A DNA stretch of 64,000 nt. It comes from Pseudomonas saliphila (GTDB lineage: Bacteria; Pseudomonadota; Gammaproteobacteria; Pseudomonadales; Pseudomonadaceae). Under the pieces are notes generated by a model that worked only from the letters and a program-made list of their open reading frames with translations, was not told the DNA's origin and did no database searches. The stretch covers positions 1 through 64,000 of the forward strand of contig NZ_VTVA01000002.1 in assembly GCF_008638345.1 (NCBI RefSeq). The letters are read 5' to 3'. Each line of letters opens with the position of its first letter. Within the stretch, counting starts at the first letter, position 1. Both the position numbers and the translations under genes were made by a program. Positions 36,044-45,618 of this stretch are shown piece by piece.

Positions 36044-37693
36044 ATGAGCCTCTCTATCCTCGCGGAAACCCACGACGTCACCAATCAGGTACCGCCGCTG
36101 GAAGGCACTAACCTGTACCGTTCGGACCTTCCGCTTCAGGAATGGGTGAAGCGTCAGGGTGGTGGCTGGGCGGACGAAGCCCTATCGCGCTATGGCGAGC
36201 TGGCGGGCGACCAGCTGATGACGGCCGGCTTTCTGGCCAATGAAAACAAACCGGTATTCAAGAGCCACGATCGCTATGGCCACCGCATCGACCTGGTCGA
36301 ATTTCATCCGGCATATCATGAGTTGATGTCTGCGGGCATTGCCGCCGGCATCACCTCTGCGCCCTGGAAGGACCCACGCCCTGGCGCACATGTAGCGCGC
36401 GCCGCGACCATGTACCTGCATAACCAGGCCGAAGCCGGCACCAGCTGTCCGATGACCATGACCTACGCCTGCGTTCCGGCGCTGCGCCTGCAGCCGAATC
36501 TGGCCGATGTCTGGTTACCGAAGATACTGTCTGGGGAATACGACCCGCGCAACCTGCCGCTCGCCGAGAAGACCGGCGCGACCATCGGCATGGCCATGAC
36601 CGAGAAACAGGGCGGCACCGATGTGCGCGCCAATACCACCCGCGCCCATCCGGTCGGCCCGGGCAGACCGGGCGAAGCCTATGAGCTGGTCGGCCACAAG
36701 TGGTTCTGCTCAGCCCCGATGTGCGATGCCTTCCTCACTCTCGCCTACACCGACAAGGGCCTGAGTTGTTTCCTGTTGCCGCGTCACAGACCCGACGGCG
36801 CACGCAATGAGTTCTATATCCAGCGCTTGAAAAATAAACTGGGCAACTGGGCCAACGCTTCCAGCGAAGTCGAATTCCGCGGGGCGCTGGCCTGGATGGT
36901 GGGCGAAGACGGGCGCGGCGTGCCGACCATTATCGAGATGGTCTCACTGACCCGCTTCGACTGCATGATCGGCTCCAGTTCGCTGATGCGCCAGGCCCTG
37001 ACCCAGGCACTGCATCACTGCACGCACCGGCAGGTGGGTGGTCGCCCGCTGGTTGAACAGCCACTGATGCAGAACGTCCTGGCCGATCTGGCGCTGGAAA
37101 GCGAAGCGGCCCTGGCCTTGACCATGCGGATGGGCAAGGCCCTGGACAATGCACATGATGAGCAGGAGGCGAAATACGCACGTCTGGTCACCGCCATCGG
37201 CAAATACTGGATCTGCAAACGTGCCCCGGCAATGATCAACGAAGCACAGGAATGCCTCGGCGGCGCAGGCTATGTCGAGGACACCATCCTGCCGCGTTTG
37301 TACCGCGAGGCCCCAGTGAATTCCATCTGGGAAGGCTCCGGCAACGTGCAGTGTCTCGACGTGCTACGCGCGCTTTCAAAAGAGCCGGGCGTGCTGGATG
37401 TGCTCTTTGCCGAGCTCGGTGACGGCCAGGGAGATCCCCGCCTTGCGGCGCATATTCAGCGCCTGCAACAGGCCTTCGCCGACAAGGAGGACATCCAGTA
37501 CCGCGCCCGTCAGCTGACCGAAGACATTGCTGTCGCGCTTCAGGCGAAGCTCTTGCTGGACGCGGGCAATCACGCCGTGTCCGACGCCTTCATCGCCAGC
37601 CGACTCGAAGGGCGCGGGCATGCCTTCGGCACCCTGCCGCGGGGGCTTGATGTCGAGGCGCTGGTGGCACGCTCTGCGCCGATGCACCGCTGA
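36044..37693 (+). CDS. aidB: AidB-like acyl-CoA dehydrogenase
   Basis: 549 residues from the ATG at 36044, with AAGGAG upstream. Collinear with E. coli AidB: NQVPPLEGTNLYRSDLPL at the N-terminus, VEFHPAYHELM, AEAGTSCPMTMTYA, MTEKQGGTDVRANTTRA (flavin region), RLKNKLGNWANASSEVEF, MVSLTRFDCMIGSSSLMR, and LPRLYREAPVNSIWEGSGNVQCLDVLR. AidB binds FAD and DNA and is part of the alkylation (Ada) response in E. coli; this copy lacks nearby ada or alkB. Function as a dehydrogenase or DNA protector is open. The stop is 28 bases before the tandem repeats. Confidence 0.9.
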   Translation: MSLSILAETHDVTNQVPPLEGTNLYRSDLPLQEWVKRQGGGWADEALSRYGELAGDQLMTAGFLANENKPVFKSHDRYGHRIDLVEFHPAYHELMSAGIAAGITSAPWKDPRPGAHVARAATMYLHNQAEAGTSCPMTMTYACVPALRLQPNLADVWLPKILSGEYDPRNLPLAEKTGATIGMAMTEKQGGTDVRANTTRAHPVGPGRPGEAYELVGHKWFCSAPMCDAFLTLAYTDKGLSCFLLPRHRPDGARNEFYIQRLKNKLGNWANASSEVEFRGALAWMVGEDGRGVPTIIEMVSLTRFDCMIGSSSLMRQALTQALHHCTHRQVGGRPLVEQPLMQNVLADLALESEAALALTMRMGKALDNAHDEQEAKYARLVTAIGKYWICKRAPAMINEAQECLGGAGYVEDTILPRLYREAPVNSIWEGSGNVQCLDVLRALSKEPGVLDVLFAELGDGQGDPRLAAHIQRLQQAFADKEDIQYRARQLTEDIAVALQAKLLLDAGNHAVSDAFIASRLEGRGHAFGTLPRGLDVEALVARSAPMHR

Positions 37694-37720
37694 CGCTGAT
37701 AAGGCCGGAGTGAGCTGCCG

Positions 37721-38748
37721 CGTGACGACAGGGCTGCGCCGACACGCTGCAAGTACGTCCCTGTAAGCTCGTCGATGACATCCATGTCATCGGACGGTCG
37801 ACTCAGCCCTGTCGCCTCGCTTCGCATAAACATTGGCGTTGCCAGAGAGGAAGACCAGAGCGAAAGCGGTTTTAAATCTCTGCCTCACGCCAATGCTCAT
37901 CAAGTCCGCCGGCTGTCAGGGTGGCGCAAGTGTCGAAAACAGGGATGTTTTCGTCAGGCCCCCAGGGATGGGTTCACGGCGTCTTGCGCCATCCTGGCAG
38001 CCGGCGGGCTGCCCTACTCCGGCCCACCTCTCACGCTATCCGCAAAACAGTTATTCGTTTGGTGGAGTTACGGAGTCAGCTTCCGCGAGGCGTCAGGGCC
38101 GCGCCGACACGCTGCAAGTACGTCCCTGTAAGCTCGTCGATGACATCCATGTCATCGGACGGTCGGCTCAACCCTGTCGCCTCGCTTCGCATAAACATTG
38201 GCGTTGCCAGAGAGGAAGACCAGAGCGAAAGCGGTTTTAAATCTCTGCCTCACGCCAATGCTCATCAAGTCCGCCGGCTGTCAGGGTGGCGCAAGTGTCG
38301 AAAACAGGGATGTTTTCGTCAGGCCCCCAGGGATGGGTTCACGGCGTCTTGCGCCATCCTGGCAGCCGGCGGGCTGCCCTACTCCGGCCCACCTCTCACG
38401 CTATCCGCAAAACAGTTATTCGTTTGGTGGAGTTACGGAGTCAGCTTCCGCGAGGCGTCAGGGCCGCGCCGACACGCTGCAAGTACGTCCCTGTAAGCTC
38501 GTCGATGACATCCATGTCATCGGACGGTCGGCTCAACCCTGTCGCCTCGCTTCGCATAAACAATTGAGTTGCCTAATAGGAAGGCCAAAAGGCTGAAAGA
38601 CCAAAGCGGTTCCAAACTTTGCCTCACGCCGATGCGCGACCAAGCCCGCCGGCAGTCAGGGTTGCGCAAGTGTTGAAAACAGGGATGTTTGCGTCAAGCC
38701 CCCACGGATGGGTTCACGGCGTCTTGCGCAGGCCTGGCTGACGGTAGG
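37721..38748. repeat. Tandem array of a 365-bp composite palindromic repeat (A-B-A-B-A-B)
   Basis: Copies start at equivalent positions 37736, 38101 and 38466, exactly 365 bases apart. Copies 1 and 2 are nearly identical; the third is diverged after 38560. Each unit holds module A (A2: 38085-38185, arms GCGAGGCG/CGCCTCGC with inner GATGACAT/ATGTCATC) and module B (B1: 37908-38005, two 23-base arms complementary but for two positions, enclosing GAAAAC/GTTTTC and CCC/GGG hairpins). Open frames in it are by-products of repetition. No gene is supported in 37694-38969. Confidence 0.88.
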
Positions 38749-38798
38749 CGATTGGCTTCGATCTGGCCCGGTGAATTGCTGCTTTGAATCTCCCCTAA

Positions 38799-38818
38799 CC
38801 CCTCTTTGAAAAGAGGGG
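38799..38818. other. Short perfect hairpin before rluE
   Basis: CCCCTCTT and AAGAGGGG flank a TGAA loop in the region between the repeat array and rluE. The GC-rich stem with A/T on both sides could terminate transcription in either direction. Confidence 0.4.
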
Positions 38819-38969
38819 GACTGGCCTGAGTGCTGGATTAGTTAATTGTTTCAAGCTCGAGCTTGTTTAATTTTGCAGCCACGCCGATGCCGGACCAAGC
38901 CTGCCGGGCATCTGGACCTGCGGCCCCAACCGCACTAGCATGGCTGGCTTTCCATTGCAGTGCACAACC

Positions 38970-39599
38970 ATGCGCAAGCCGAAACAGCCCTACCTAGCCA
39001 AGCGACCCTTGGCGAAACCGCGCCGCGAGCCCGCTGCGCCGCCAGCCAATCCGCGCCTTATCGCCTTCAACAAGCCGTTCAATGTGCTGACTCAGTTCAC
39101 CGACGGGCAGGATCGCGCGACGCTCAAGGATTACATCGAGGCAGCAGGCGTCTATCCCGCCGGCCGGCTGGATCGTGATAGTGAAGGTTTACTGCTGCTG
39201 ACCAACGATGGTCGCTTGCAGGCGCGGATTACCGACCCGAAGCATAAGCTGGCGAAAACCTACTGGGCGCAGGTGGAAGGAACACCATCCGAAGAGCAGC
39301 TGGAAAACCTGCGCAAGGGGCCCGTTCTGAATGACGGGCCGACCCGCCCTGCAGACGTCAGCGTGATAGCCGAGCCTGACCTCTGGCCGCGCGATCCACC
39401 GGTGCGATTTCGCCAGAGCATCCCCACCAGCTGGCTTGAAATAACCATCCGCGAAGGTCGTAATCGCCAGGTAAGACGGATGACCGCCGCGGTCGGCCTG
39501 CCTACCCTGCGTCTGGTACGGGTCAGCATTGGCGACTGGACGCTTGACGACCTACAGCCTGGACAATGGCGAGAGCTGGCTCCAAGGACACCGGGTTAA
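38970..39599 (+). CDS. rluE: 23S rRNA pseudouridine synthase RluE-like
   Basis: 209 residues from ATG at 38970 (an ATG at 38940 is possible; neither has a clear ribosome site). Basic N-terminal tail, then [16 protein letters not shown] and the RsuA/RluB/E/F active-site motif [17 protein letters not shown] with catalytic Asp68, KTYWAQVEG, and the C-terminal [12 protein letters not shown]. RluE makes U2457 pseudouridine in 23S rRNA; the short length without an S4 domain fits RluE better than RsuA or RluB. Confidence 0.87.
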   Translation: MRKPKQPYLAKRPLAKPRREPAAPPANPRLIAFNKPFNVLTQFTDGQDRATLKDYIEAAGVYPAGRLDRDSEGLLLLTNDGRLQARITDPKHKLAKTYWAQVEGTPSEEQLENLRKGPVLNDGPTRPADVSVIAEPDLWPRDPPVRFRQSIPTSWLEITIREGRNRQVRRMTAAVGLPTLRLVRVSIGDWTLDDLQPGQWRELAPRTPG

Positions 39600-39687
39600 C
39601 CCGCCTGTCCCCCGAACATCGATTGGCGCATGACGCCGTCACCCGCTGCGGCTACGCTAGAACCACGCTAACCGAGTCGGAGGCTTC

Positions 39688-40206
39688 ATGAAACCGCTGC
39701 TTTTCGCCCTGAGCCTGCTGCTGATTCCCACCGTGCAGGCGGACCAGTCCACCACGCAGACCGCTGACCGTATCGAGCCCTGGACACTATCCGATCAGTT
39801 CGATGAGCCCTACACCTTCGGCCCGGACGAACGCGTCATGCTCATCGCTGCAAGCAAGGGCGCTGCAGGGCTGGTAAATGAGGCGATCAAGGACCAGCCG
39901 GAGGGCTGGCTGGTGCAGCGCCGGGTGGTCTACGTTGCAGACATTACCCATGTTCCCCGGTTCGTAGCCAACCGCATGATGGTCCCCTCCATGCGCTCTG
40001 CACCGTACCGCATCTTCCTCGACCGAGAGGATCAGGTGGCAAGCCGGTATGTGCAGGAGCGCAGCGAGGTACTCTGGCTTGAACTGGATGACAGCCGGAT
40101 CGTCGAGCGTCAACGCTTCGACTCCGCCCAGGCCCTGCGCCAGGCTCTGGAGGCGCTCAACCCTGTGGCGGACACGGCGGAGCGGTCCAAGTCTGCGGAC
40201 CAATGA
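39688..40206 (+). CDS. Exported protein of unknown function
   Basis: 172 residues. Signal peptide MKPLLFALSLLLIPTVQA with cleavage before DQ. The mature part has a strand-helix order with LSDQFDEPYTFGPDERVMLIA, VVYVADITHVPRFVANRM and YRIFLDREDQVASRY, which suggests a thioredoxin-like fold without Cys-X-X-Cys. I cannot assign an activity. Same strand and close to crtZ (62-base gap), but no evidence that it is part of the pigment pathway. Confidence 0.7.
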   Translation: MKPLLFALSLLLIPTVQADQSTTQTADRIEPWTLSDQFDEPYTFGPDERVMLIAASKGAAGLVNEAIKDQPEGWLVQRRVVYVADITHVPRFVANRMMVPSMRSAPYRIFLDREDQVASRYVQERSEVLWLELDDSRIVERQRFDSAQALRQALEALNPVADTAERSKSADQ

Positions 40207-40268
40207 CCCTGCCCAGCCCTGACAACTCGGTCTAGAATGACCACTGGCATTCCGCGGGAGCTCAGGTC

Positions 40269-40796
40269 ATGGGGCTTTTGACTAATCTACTGGTCTTTCT
40301 TGTCACCGTTGCGGGAATGGAAGCCTTTGCCTGGTGGGCGCACAGATACGTGATGCACGGCTGGGGCTGGGGCTGGCATAAGTCGCACCACGAGCCGCGC
40401 ATCGGCTGGTTCGAGAAAAACGATTTGTACGCGGTGGTCTTCGCCGGGGTGGCCATCGTGCTGATTGCTCTGGGTAACGCTGGCTACTCTCCGCTGGAGT
40501 GGATTGGCGCTGGGATGACGGCCTACGGCATGCTTTACTTTCTGGCCCATGATGGCCTGGTACACCGGCGCTGGCCGTTTCACTATGTACCGCGCAGCGG
40601 CTATCTGAAACGCCTCTACCAGGCGCATCTGATGCATCATGCCGTTCAGGGTCGGGAGGGCTGCGTCTCCTTCGGTTTTCTGATCGCGCCGCCGATTCCT
40701 ACCCTGCGGCGCCAGCTGCGGGAACTGCACCATGGCCGCCTCGCTCGCAGCGACGAGACTATCGAGGACGGCGAAAAAGAGCCGGGCGCGGCGTAG
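40269..40796 (+). CDS. crtZ: Beta-carotene 3-hydroxylase CrtZ
   Basis: 175 residues, four membrane helices and the di-iron histidine motifs of CrtZ: HRYVMH, HKSHHE, HDGLVHRRWPFH and HLMHH. It hydroxylates both rings of beta-carotene to make zeaxanthin through cryptoxanthin. The gene is on the plus strand, tail-to-tail with crtB, and its last 38 bases overlap the crtB 3' end. Opposed crtZ is also seen in Pantoea clusters. Confidence 0.93.
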   Translation: MGLLTNLLVFLVTVAGMEAFAWWAHRYVMHGWGWGWHKSHHEPRIGWFEKNDLYAVVFAGVAIVLIALGNAGYSPLEWIGAGMTAYGMLYFLAHDGLVHRRWPFHYVPRSGYLKRLYQAHLMHHAVQGREGCVSFGFLIAPPIPTLRRQLRELHHGRLARSDETIEDGEKEPGAA

Positions 40797-41676
40797 GTCC
40801 GCGCCTGCGTGTTGCCCATACCTGACAGCCTCCTCGCGCGACCAGGCGCAGCTTATCCGCCTGACTGGTGAAGGTGCGGCTATCCCAGGCCTGCTCTCCC
40901 CTCTCGACCACCTTGATCCCGATTTCGCGGTACACCCCGTGGGCGGTGGCAACCGCCCAGGCGGATCTTGGTGGCAATGCGGGCAGCCCTTCGAGGGCCG
41001 AAAGGTAATACGGCTCGGCCAGGTCCACCAGACGTTTCGCCATCACCGCTACAGCCGGGCGATGACGGCTTTCACCCACCTCCTGCGGCGAGATCTTGAA
41101 CTCCGCAAGCCAATCCGCCGGTAGGTAACAGCGGCCGATCGCGGCATCCTCTATGATGTCACGGGCGATGTTCGTCAACTGGAAGGCAATACCCAGGTCG
41201 CTGGCGCGGTCCAGCGTCGGCTCATCCCGCACCCCCATGATGATCGCCATCATCACGCCTACCACGCCCGCGACGTGGTAGCAGTATTCCAGCGTATCCT
41301 CTATGCGCAGATAACGCCGCTCTTCGACGTCCATGGCAAAGCCGCGCAGATGATCCAGTGCGTGCCGCTGGGGGATGGCGTGCTTGAGCGCCACCGCCTG
41401 AAAGGCGGCGAAGGCCGGATCGCTCATCGGCTCGCCGGAATACGCCCGCCGCGTGGCGTCTTCCAGCTCGGCAAGACGTTCCTGCGCAGTGGTCGCCGCG
41501 CCGGCGTGCTCCATCCCCAGTACCTGGCCGTCGATCACATCATCACAATGCCGGCACCAGGCATAGAGCAGCACAGCGCTGCGCCGGGTGTCCGGTTCGA
41601 ACAAACGTGATGCGGCGGAAAAGCTCTTGGACCCTTTGCGAATGGTGCGGGTCGCGTGGTCTGCCAGGGCGTCCAT
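40759..41676 (-). CDS. crtB: Phytoene synthase CrtB
   Basis: 305 residues. Squalene/phytoene synthase signatures: first Asp-rich motif HCDDVIDG near residue 45 and second, NIARDIIEDAAIGRCYLP, near residues 160-177. Joins two GGPP molecules to make phytoene. The start overlaps the crtI stop (TGATG); last gene of the minus-strand crt operon, with its 3' end antisense to crtZ. Confidence 0.94.
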   Translation of the reverse strand: MDALADHATRTIRKGSKSFSAASRLFEPDTRRSAVLLYAWCRHCDDVIDGQVLGMEHAGAATTAQERLAELEDATRRAYSGEPMSDPAFAAFQAVALKHAIPQRHALDHLRGFAMDVEERRYLRIEDTLEYCYHVAGVVGVMMAIIMGVRDEPTLDRASDLGIAFQLTNIARDIIEDAAIGRCYLPADWLAEFKISPQEVGESRHRPAVAVMAKRLVDLAEPYYLSALEGLPALPPRSAWAVATAHGVYREIGIKVVERGEQAWDSRTFTSQADKLRLVARGGCQVWATRRRGPTPRPALFRRPR

Positions 41677-43160
41677 CAGTTGTCCTCCAGCATCAGGCCG
41701 GCCGTCGCCTTGGCCGAGCCGACAACACCGGGGACGCCGGCACCCGGATGCGTGCCCGCCCCAACCAGATACAGATTACGAATCGTCGCATCGCGATTGT
41801 GCGGACGGAACCAGGCGCTCTGGGTGAGGATCGGTTCCAGCGAGAACGCCGACCCCAGGTGCGAATTGAGCTCATCGCGGAAATCCACCGGCGTGAAATG
41901 CCGGCAGGTGACCAGGTTCGCCCGCAGATCCTTGATGTAGTGCTGCTCCAGATAGTCAAGGATGCGGTCTCGATAGCGCGGCCCTTCGACCTCCCAGTCG
42001 ATTGGCGCATTGCCCAGATGAGGCACCGGCGCCAGTACGTAATGAGCACTGCCGCCGGGCGGCGCCAGCGAGGGATCGGTGACGCAGGGGGCGTGCAGGT
42101 AAAGGGAAAAGTCCTCGGCCAAGGTTTCACGCTTGAAAATCTCGTCGATCAGCTCGCGATAGCGCGGGCCGAAACAGACCGTATGGTGCTGGAGATTTTC
42201 CGGCACTTTGCTCAGGCCGAAGTAGATCACGAACAGCGACATGCTGAAACGCTTGCGCTTGAGCGCCTGGGCGTTCCGGGGGCCGCGCGGATGGTTTCGC
42301 AGCAGACGGTCGTAGGTGTGGACTACGTCTGCATTGGACGCTAGCGCGTCCAGCTCGAAGCGGCGACCGTCCTGCACCTTGACTGCCCGCACGAGGTTAT
42401 CGCTCACCTCGATGTCAGCCACCTCGGCATTCAACTCGAGCCTGCCGCCCAGATCTTCCAGCAGTCGCACCATGCCGTTGATCAGCGCGCCGGTGCCTCC
42501 CCGTGGAAACCACACCCCCCATTCCCGTTCCAGAGCGTGGATCAGGGTATAGATCGACGAGGTGGCGAAGGGGTTGCCGCCCACCAGCAGCGAATGGAAC
42601 GAGAACGCCTGGCGTAAGTGCGGGTCCTTGATGAAATGCGACACCATGCTGTAGACACTGCGCCAGGCCTGCAGCCGTGCAAGCTGGGGGGCGGCGCTCA
42701 CCATGTCCTTGAACGACAGGAAAGGGACCGCACCCAGCTTGATGTACCCTTCTTCGAAAACCTCCCGGGAATACGCCAGAAAGCGACGATAGCCCTCCAC
42801 GTCCTCCGGACTGCGCTCGCCAATCTGTCGGTCCAGTTCGGCCTGATCATTGGCATAGTCGAAGGGTGGCGCGTCCTCCCAGCAAAGCCGATAGAACGGT
42901 GCAACCGGAAGCAGCTCGACGTAGTCATCCATACGCTTGCCTGCCAGCGTGAAAAGCTCTTCAAGCGCCGAGGGATCGGTGATCACCGTCGGCCCTGCAT
43001 CGAAAGTGAAGCCTTGATCCTCATAAACGTAAGCGCGGCCGCCCGGCTTGTCGCGTTTTTCCAGCACCGTGGTCTGGTAACCACCCGCTTGCAGACGAAT
43101 AGCCAGTGCCAATCCGCCAAAGCCGGCGCCGATGACCACAGCGCGCTTGTCAGCCTTCAT
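41676..43160 (-). CDS. crtI: Phytoene desaturase CrtI
   Basis: 494 residues from the ATG at 43160, with AAGGAG 6 bases upstream. N-terminal dinucleotide fold AVVIGAGFGGLALAIRLQAG followed by EKRDKPGGRAYVYED; conserved FGLSKVPENLQHHTVCFG-type core and C-terminal NLYLVGAGTHPGAGVPGV. Four desaturation steps turn phytoene into lycopene. Overlaps crtY by 4 bases and crtB by one. Confidence 0.95.
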   Translation of the reverse strand: MKADKRAVVIGAGFGGLALAIRLQAGGYQTTVLEKRDKPGGRAYVYEDQGFTFDAGPTVITDPSALEELFTLAGKRMDDYVELLPVAPFYRLCWEDAPPFDYANDQAELDRQIGERSPEDVEGYRRFLAYSREVFEEGYIKLGAVPFLSFKDMVSAAPQLARLQAWRSVYSMVSHFIKDPHLRQAFSFHSLLVGGNPFATSSIYTLIHALEREWGVWFPRGGTGALINGMVRLLEDLGGRLELNAEVADIEVSDNLVRAVKVQDGRRFELDALASNADVVHTYDRLLRNHPRGPRNAQALKRKRFSMSLFVIYFGLSKVPENLQHHTVCFGPRYRELIDEIFKRETLAEDFSLYLHAPCVTDPSLAPPGGSAHYVLAPVPHLGNAPIDWEVEGPRYRDRILDYLEQHYIKDLRANLVTCRHFTPVDFRDELNSHLGSAFSLEPILTQSAWFRPHNRDATIRNLYLVGAGTHPGAGVPGVVGSAKATAGLMLEDN

Positions 43161-44329
43161 GCTCCGCTCCTTATCTGCTGCGGGGTGACGGCCATCGCCG
43201 CCCTGGCCGCGGCCAGAACCGGGACTGGCGGTTTGCCGCTGAGGATGCGCACCTTGTCCGGTGCAGTGAGCCCGCCCGCATAGAATCGCTGGATGAGATC
43301 CGCGGGTAGCCCGTAAAAGCGTTGCATGACCCGCCAGCGTTCGTCGGGCTCTCCGGCCAGAAACAGCATGCGGTTGAGCAGTCTGAAGAATCCCTGACGC
43401 CGCCACTCCTGCTCGGCCTGGCGCCTGATACAGCCAAACAACTGATCGGCATTCAGCTCGGACGCAGCGCTGACCAGCTCGGCCAGACGCACCGCGTGGG
43501 GTAGCGAATAGCCGGTGGTGGCGTGGAAGAGACCGGCGCGCAGCCCGCTACGGGGCTGGCCCGCTGCGGCCTGCCAGAACTGTGAAAAGTTGCCTGCCAG
43601 GGTGATAGGCAGAACGCCCTGCTCCTCGCGCACCACCTCCTCGATGGACCAGCCCTGAGCGCTGGCGTAGGCAGCGATGTGTTGGCGCAATAGCGCGGCG
43701 TCCACCACGGGCGCATCGATGTAATGGGTATCCTCAATGAGCAGACGATCCGCGGCGAAGGGCAGCACGTAGACGAAGCGGTAGCCCTGCCCCTGACTCA
43801 CCGTGGCATCCATGAGAATCGGCCGCGTCAGCCCATGGGCCTTCGTCAGACGCAGTTCCTGGCCGACAAATGCCTGGTAACCCAGCGCAAGGTGCGGACT
43901 GGGCTCGACACCCCGCCCATCGATGACCGCCTGCGCCTCGATGCGTTCGCCGCTTTCAAGCTCTATCCAGGTCGGACCCAACGACCGGACCGCGGAGGAC
44001 GTACGCAGACTGTCGCCCAGCTCTGTGGTGATAACCTCGGCGAAACGTTCGGAAAAGATGCTGCAATAGGGACTTTCAAGCTGTCGCTGCAAGCCCGGAA
44101 AGCGCACCTCGTAGCCGTCCCAGCGGGCGCAGATCAGTGGATCGAGCCACCGCAGCTGGGCGGACGTCAGGTCCGAGGCCTGGAACGACCAGGTGTGATT
44201 GCCGCCGGGCACCGCGTCGGCCTCGATCAATAGCACGCGCACCTCGGGCCTCAGCTGCCTGAGGCGCCAGGCAATCAGCCCGTTGGCCAGGCCGGCCCCG
44301 ACCAGAAGCAGATCCCAGGCAGCGCTCAC
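43157..44329 (-). CDS. crtY: Lycopene beta-cyclase CrtY
   Basis: 390 residues. FAD-binding N-terminus LLLVGAGLANGLIAWRLRQ, PGGNHTWSF, and FVYVLPFAADRLLIEDTHY with the helper acidic motif, then a C-terminal FRLLNRMLFLAG segment. Makes the beta rings of beta-carotene from lycopene. Overlaps crtX by 4 bases and crtI by 4, so all four are one operon. Confidence 0.94.
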   Translation of the reverse strand: MSAAWDLLLVGAGLANGLIAWRLRQLRPEVRVLLIEADAVPGGNHTWSFQASDLTSAQLRWLDPLICARWDGYEVRFPGLQRQLESPYCSIFSERFAEVITTELGDSLRTSSAVRSLGPTWIELESGERIEAQAVIDGRGVEPSPHLALGYQAFVGQELRLTKAHGLTRPILMDATVSQGQGYRFVYVLPFAADRLLIEDTHYIDAPVVDAALLRQHIAAYASAQGWSIEEVVREEQGVLPITLAGNFSQFWQAAAGQPRSGLRAGLFHATTGYSLPHAVRLAELVSAASELNADQLFGCIRRQAEQEWRRQGFFRLLNRMLFLAGEPDERWRVMQRFYGLPADLIQRFYAGGLTAPDKVRILSGKPPVPVLAAARAAMAVTPQQIRSGA

Positions 44330-45618
44330 GCGGCGTTCTCCGCGGGCACCGGCCGGCCGGTGCGCAATGCCTGTTCAACAATATCCGCCGCGGCGCGCGT
44401 GCCACCGGCGACGAGTGCCTGCTCGCGAAGCCGCTCCAGCCCGGCTGAAAACTCGCTGCCCTGCAGTAGCCGCTCCAGTCCTTTGCGCAGCGTACCGGGC
44501 CCGGCGAAACGGGGCGACGCCTTCAGACCGATGCCGGCATGCTCGACGCGAGCTGCCACGCCGGCCTGGTCGGAGGAAATGGGCGTGACCAGCATGGGGG
44601 TGCGGCTGGTAATGGCATCCATTACCGTGTTCAGGCCGCCGTGGGTGATTACCGCGCTGGCCTGCTCCAGTACTGCCTGCTGCGGCGCGAAATCGGTGAC
44701 CCAGGTCGCGCCGGCGCGCCGTAGCTGATCTTCCTGTCCGACATCCAGACCGCCGCAATGGGCCAGCAGCAATTGCACATCGAGCCCGGCGCAGGCCCGA
44801 GCGATCCGCTTGAACAGGCCGAAACGGTGACCCAGGAGAGTTCCCAGCGAGGCGAAGACCAGCGGCTTACCGGGGTCTGGCTGGATGATCAGCGGCCGAC
44901 TGACCTCCTCGACCGAACGCAGCGGGCCCACGTGGTGAAAGTGTTCCGGGAGCGCCCGGCGGGGGAAGTCGAAACCGGGCAGGGTCTGGCTGATCTGCGC
45001 ACTGGGCGAGAGGCACTCGTGCAGTCCCTCGCGCGGCGACAGCCCGAAACGCTGCGCATGCCGGGCCACCGTCTGGCGGTGGGTGCCCATCAGCCAGTCG
45101 TAGACGCGGGTACTGCCCTCATAGATCTGCCGCGCCCGCTCGCTGTCTTCGTAGGCCATCGGCATCACCGGCAGAGGCACCCCGGCCTCGCGATTGACCG
45201 GGAGAGCGCAGGCAAGCGATACGAAGGGCCGGCCGCACCCCTCGGCGACCAGTCCACCGGCGGCTTCCATCTGATCGCAGAGCAGCGCATCAATAGCCAG
45301 CGCATCGAGCTGGGCAGGCAGCTCACGGCACAGCATATCGGTGTTCCGTGTCATGTCACCAATTAGCCGGCGCAGACCCAGCGGCCCGCCCGGATTCGCC
45401 GCGCAGCGCAGCGTCGCAGCGAGACTGCCCACCGGATGGGTATCGCGGCCGAGGGCATGAAACTGGATCCTGCTTTCGTCGAGCCAGGCCGCAGCATCAG
45501 CCTGATGCAGGAAAGTGACTCGATGGCCACGTTCGATCAGCTCAGTCGCGAGCGCCTGGAACACCTTGAAATGACTGGGGAAAGGCGGCGCTACGACGCC
45601 GAAGTGGCTCACGACCAA
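44326..45618 (-). CDS. crtX: Zeaxanthin glucosyltransferase CrtX
   Basis: 430 residues, GT1-type. N-terminal domain [19 protein letters not shown], and a C-terminal nucleotide-sugar region [29 protein letters not shown] with [17 protein letters not shown]. Adds glucose from UDP-glucose to zeaxanthin hydroxyls. Its presence predicts a zeaxanthin (di)glucoside as end product. The start overlaps the end of idi by 10 bases. Confidence 0.92.
   Translation of the reverse strand: MVVSHFGVVAPPFPSHFKVFQALATELIERGHRVTFLHQADAAAWLDESRIQFHALGRDTHPVGSLAATLRCAANPGGPLGLRRLIGDMTRNTDMLCRELPAQLDALAIDALLCDQMEAAGGLVAEGCGRPFVSLACALPVNREAGVPLPVMPMAYEDSERARQIYEGSTRVYDWLMGTHRQTVARHAQRFGLSPREGLHECLSPSAQISQTLPGFDFPRRALPEHFHHVGPLRSVEEVSRPLIIQPDPGKPLVFASLGTLLGHRFGLFKRIARACAGLDVQLLLAHCGGLDVGQEDQLRRAGATWVTDFAPQQAVLEQASAVITHGGLNTVMDAITSRTPMLVTPISSDQAGVAARVEHAGIGLKASPRFAGPGTLRKGLERLLQGSEFSAGLERLREQALVAGGTRAAADIVEQALRTGRPVPAENAA

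Noticed and set aside
37833-38596. Several overlapping reading frames of 90-190 codons on the plus strand
   Set aside because: They repeat with the 365-bp unit, follow the palindromes and have no ribosome sites or protein-like composition. They are products of the repeat.
37721-38748. CRISPR array
   Set aside because: The period is 365 bases and the whole unit is repeated, without short repeats separated by unique spacers.
30368-38969. Insertion sequence or attachment site near the repeats
   Set aside because: No transposase or integrase frame and no flanking target duplication can be seen.
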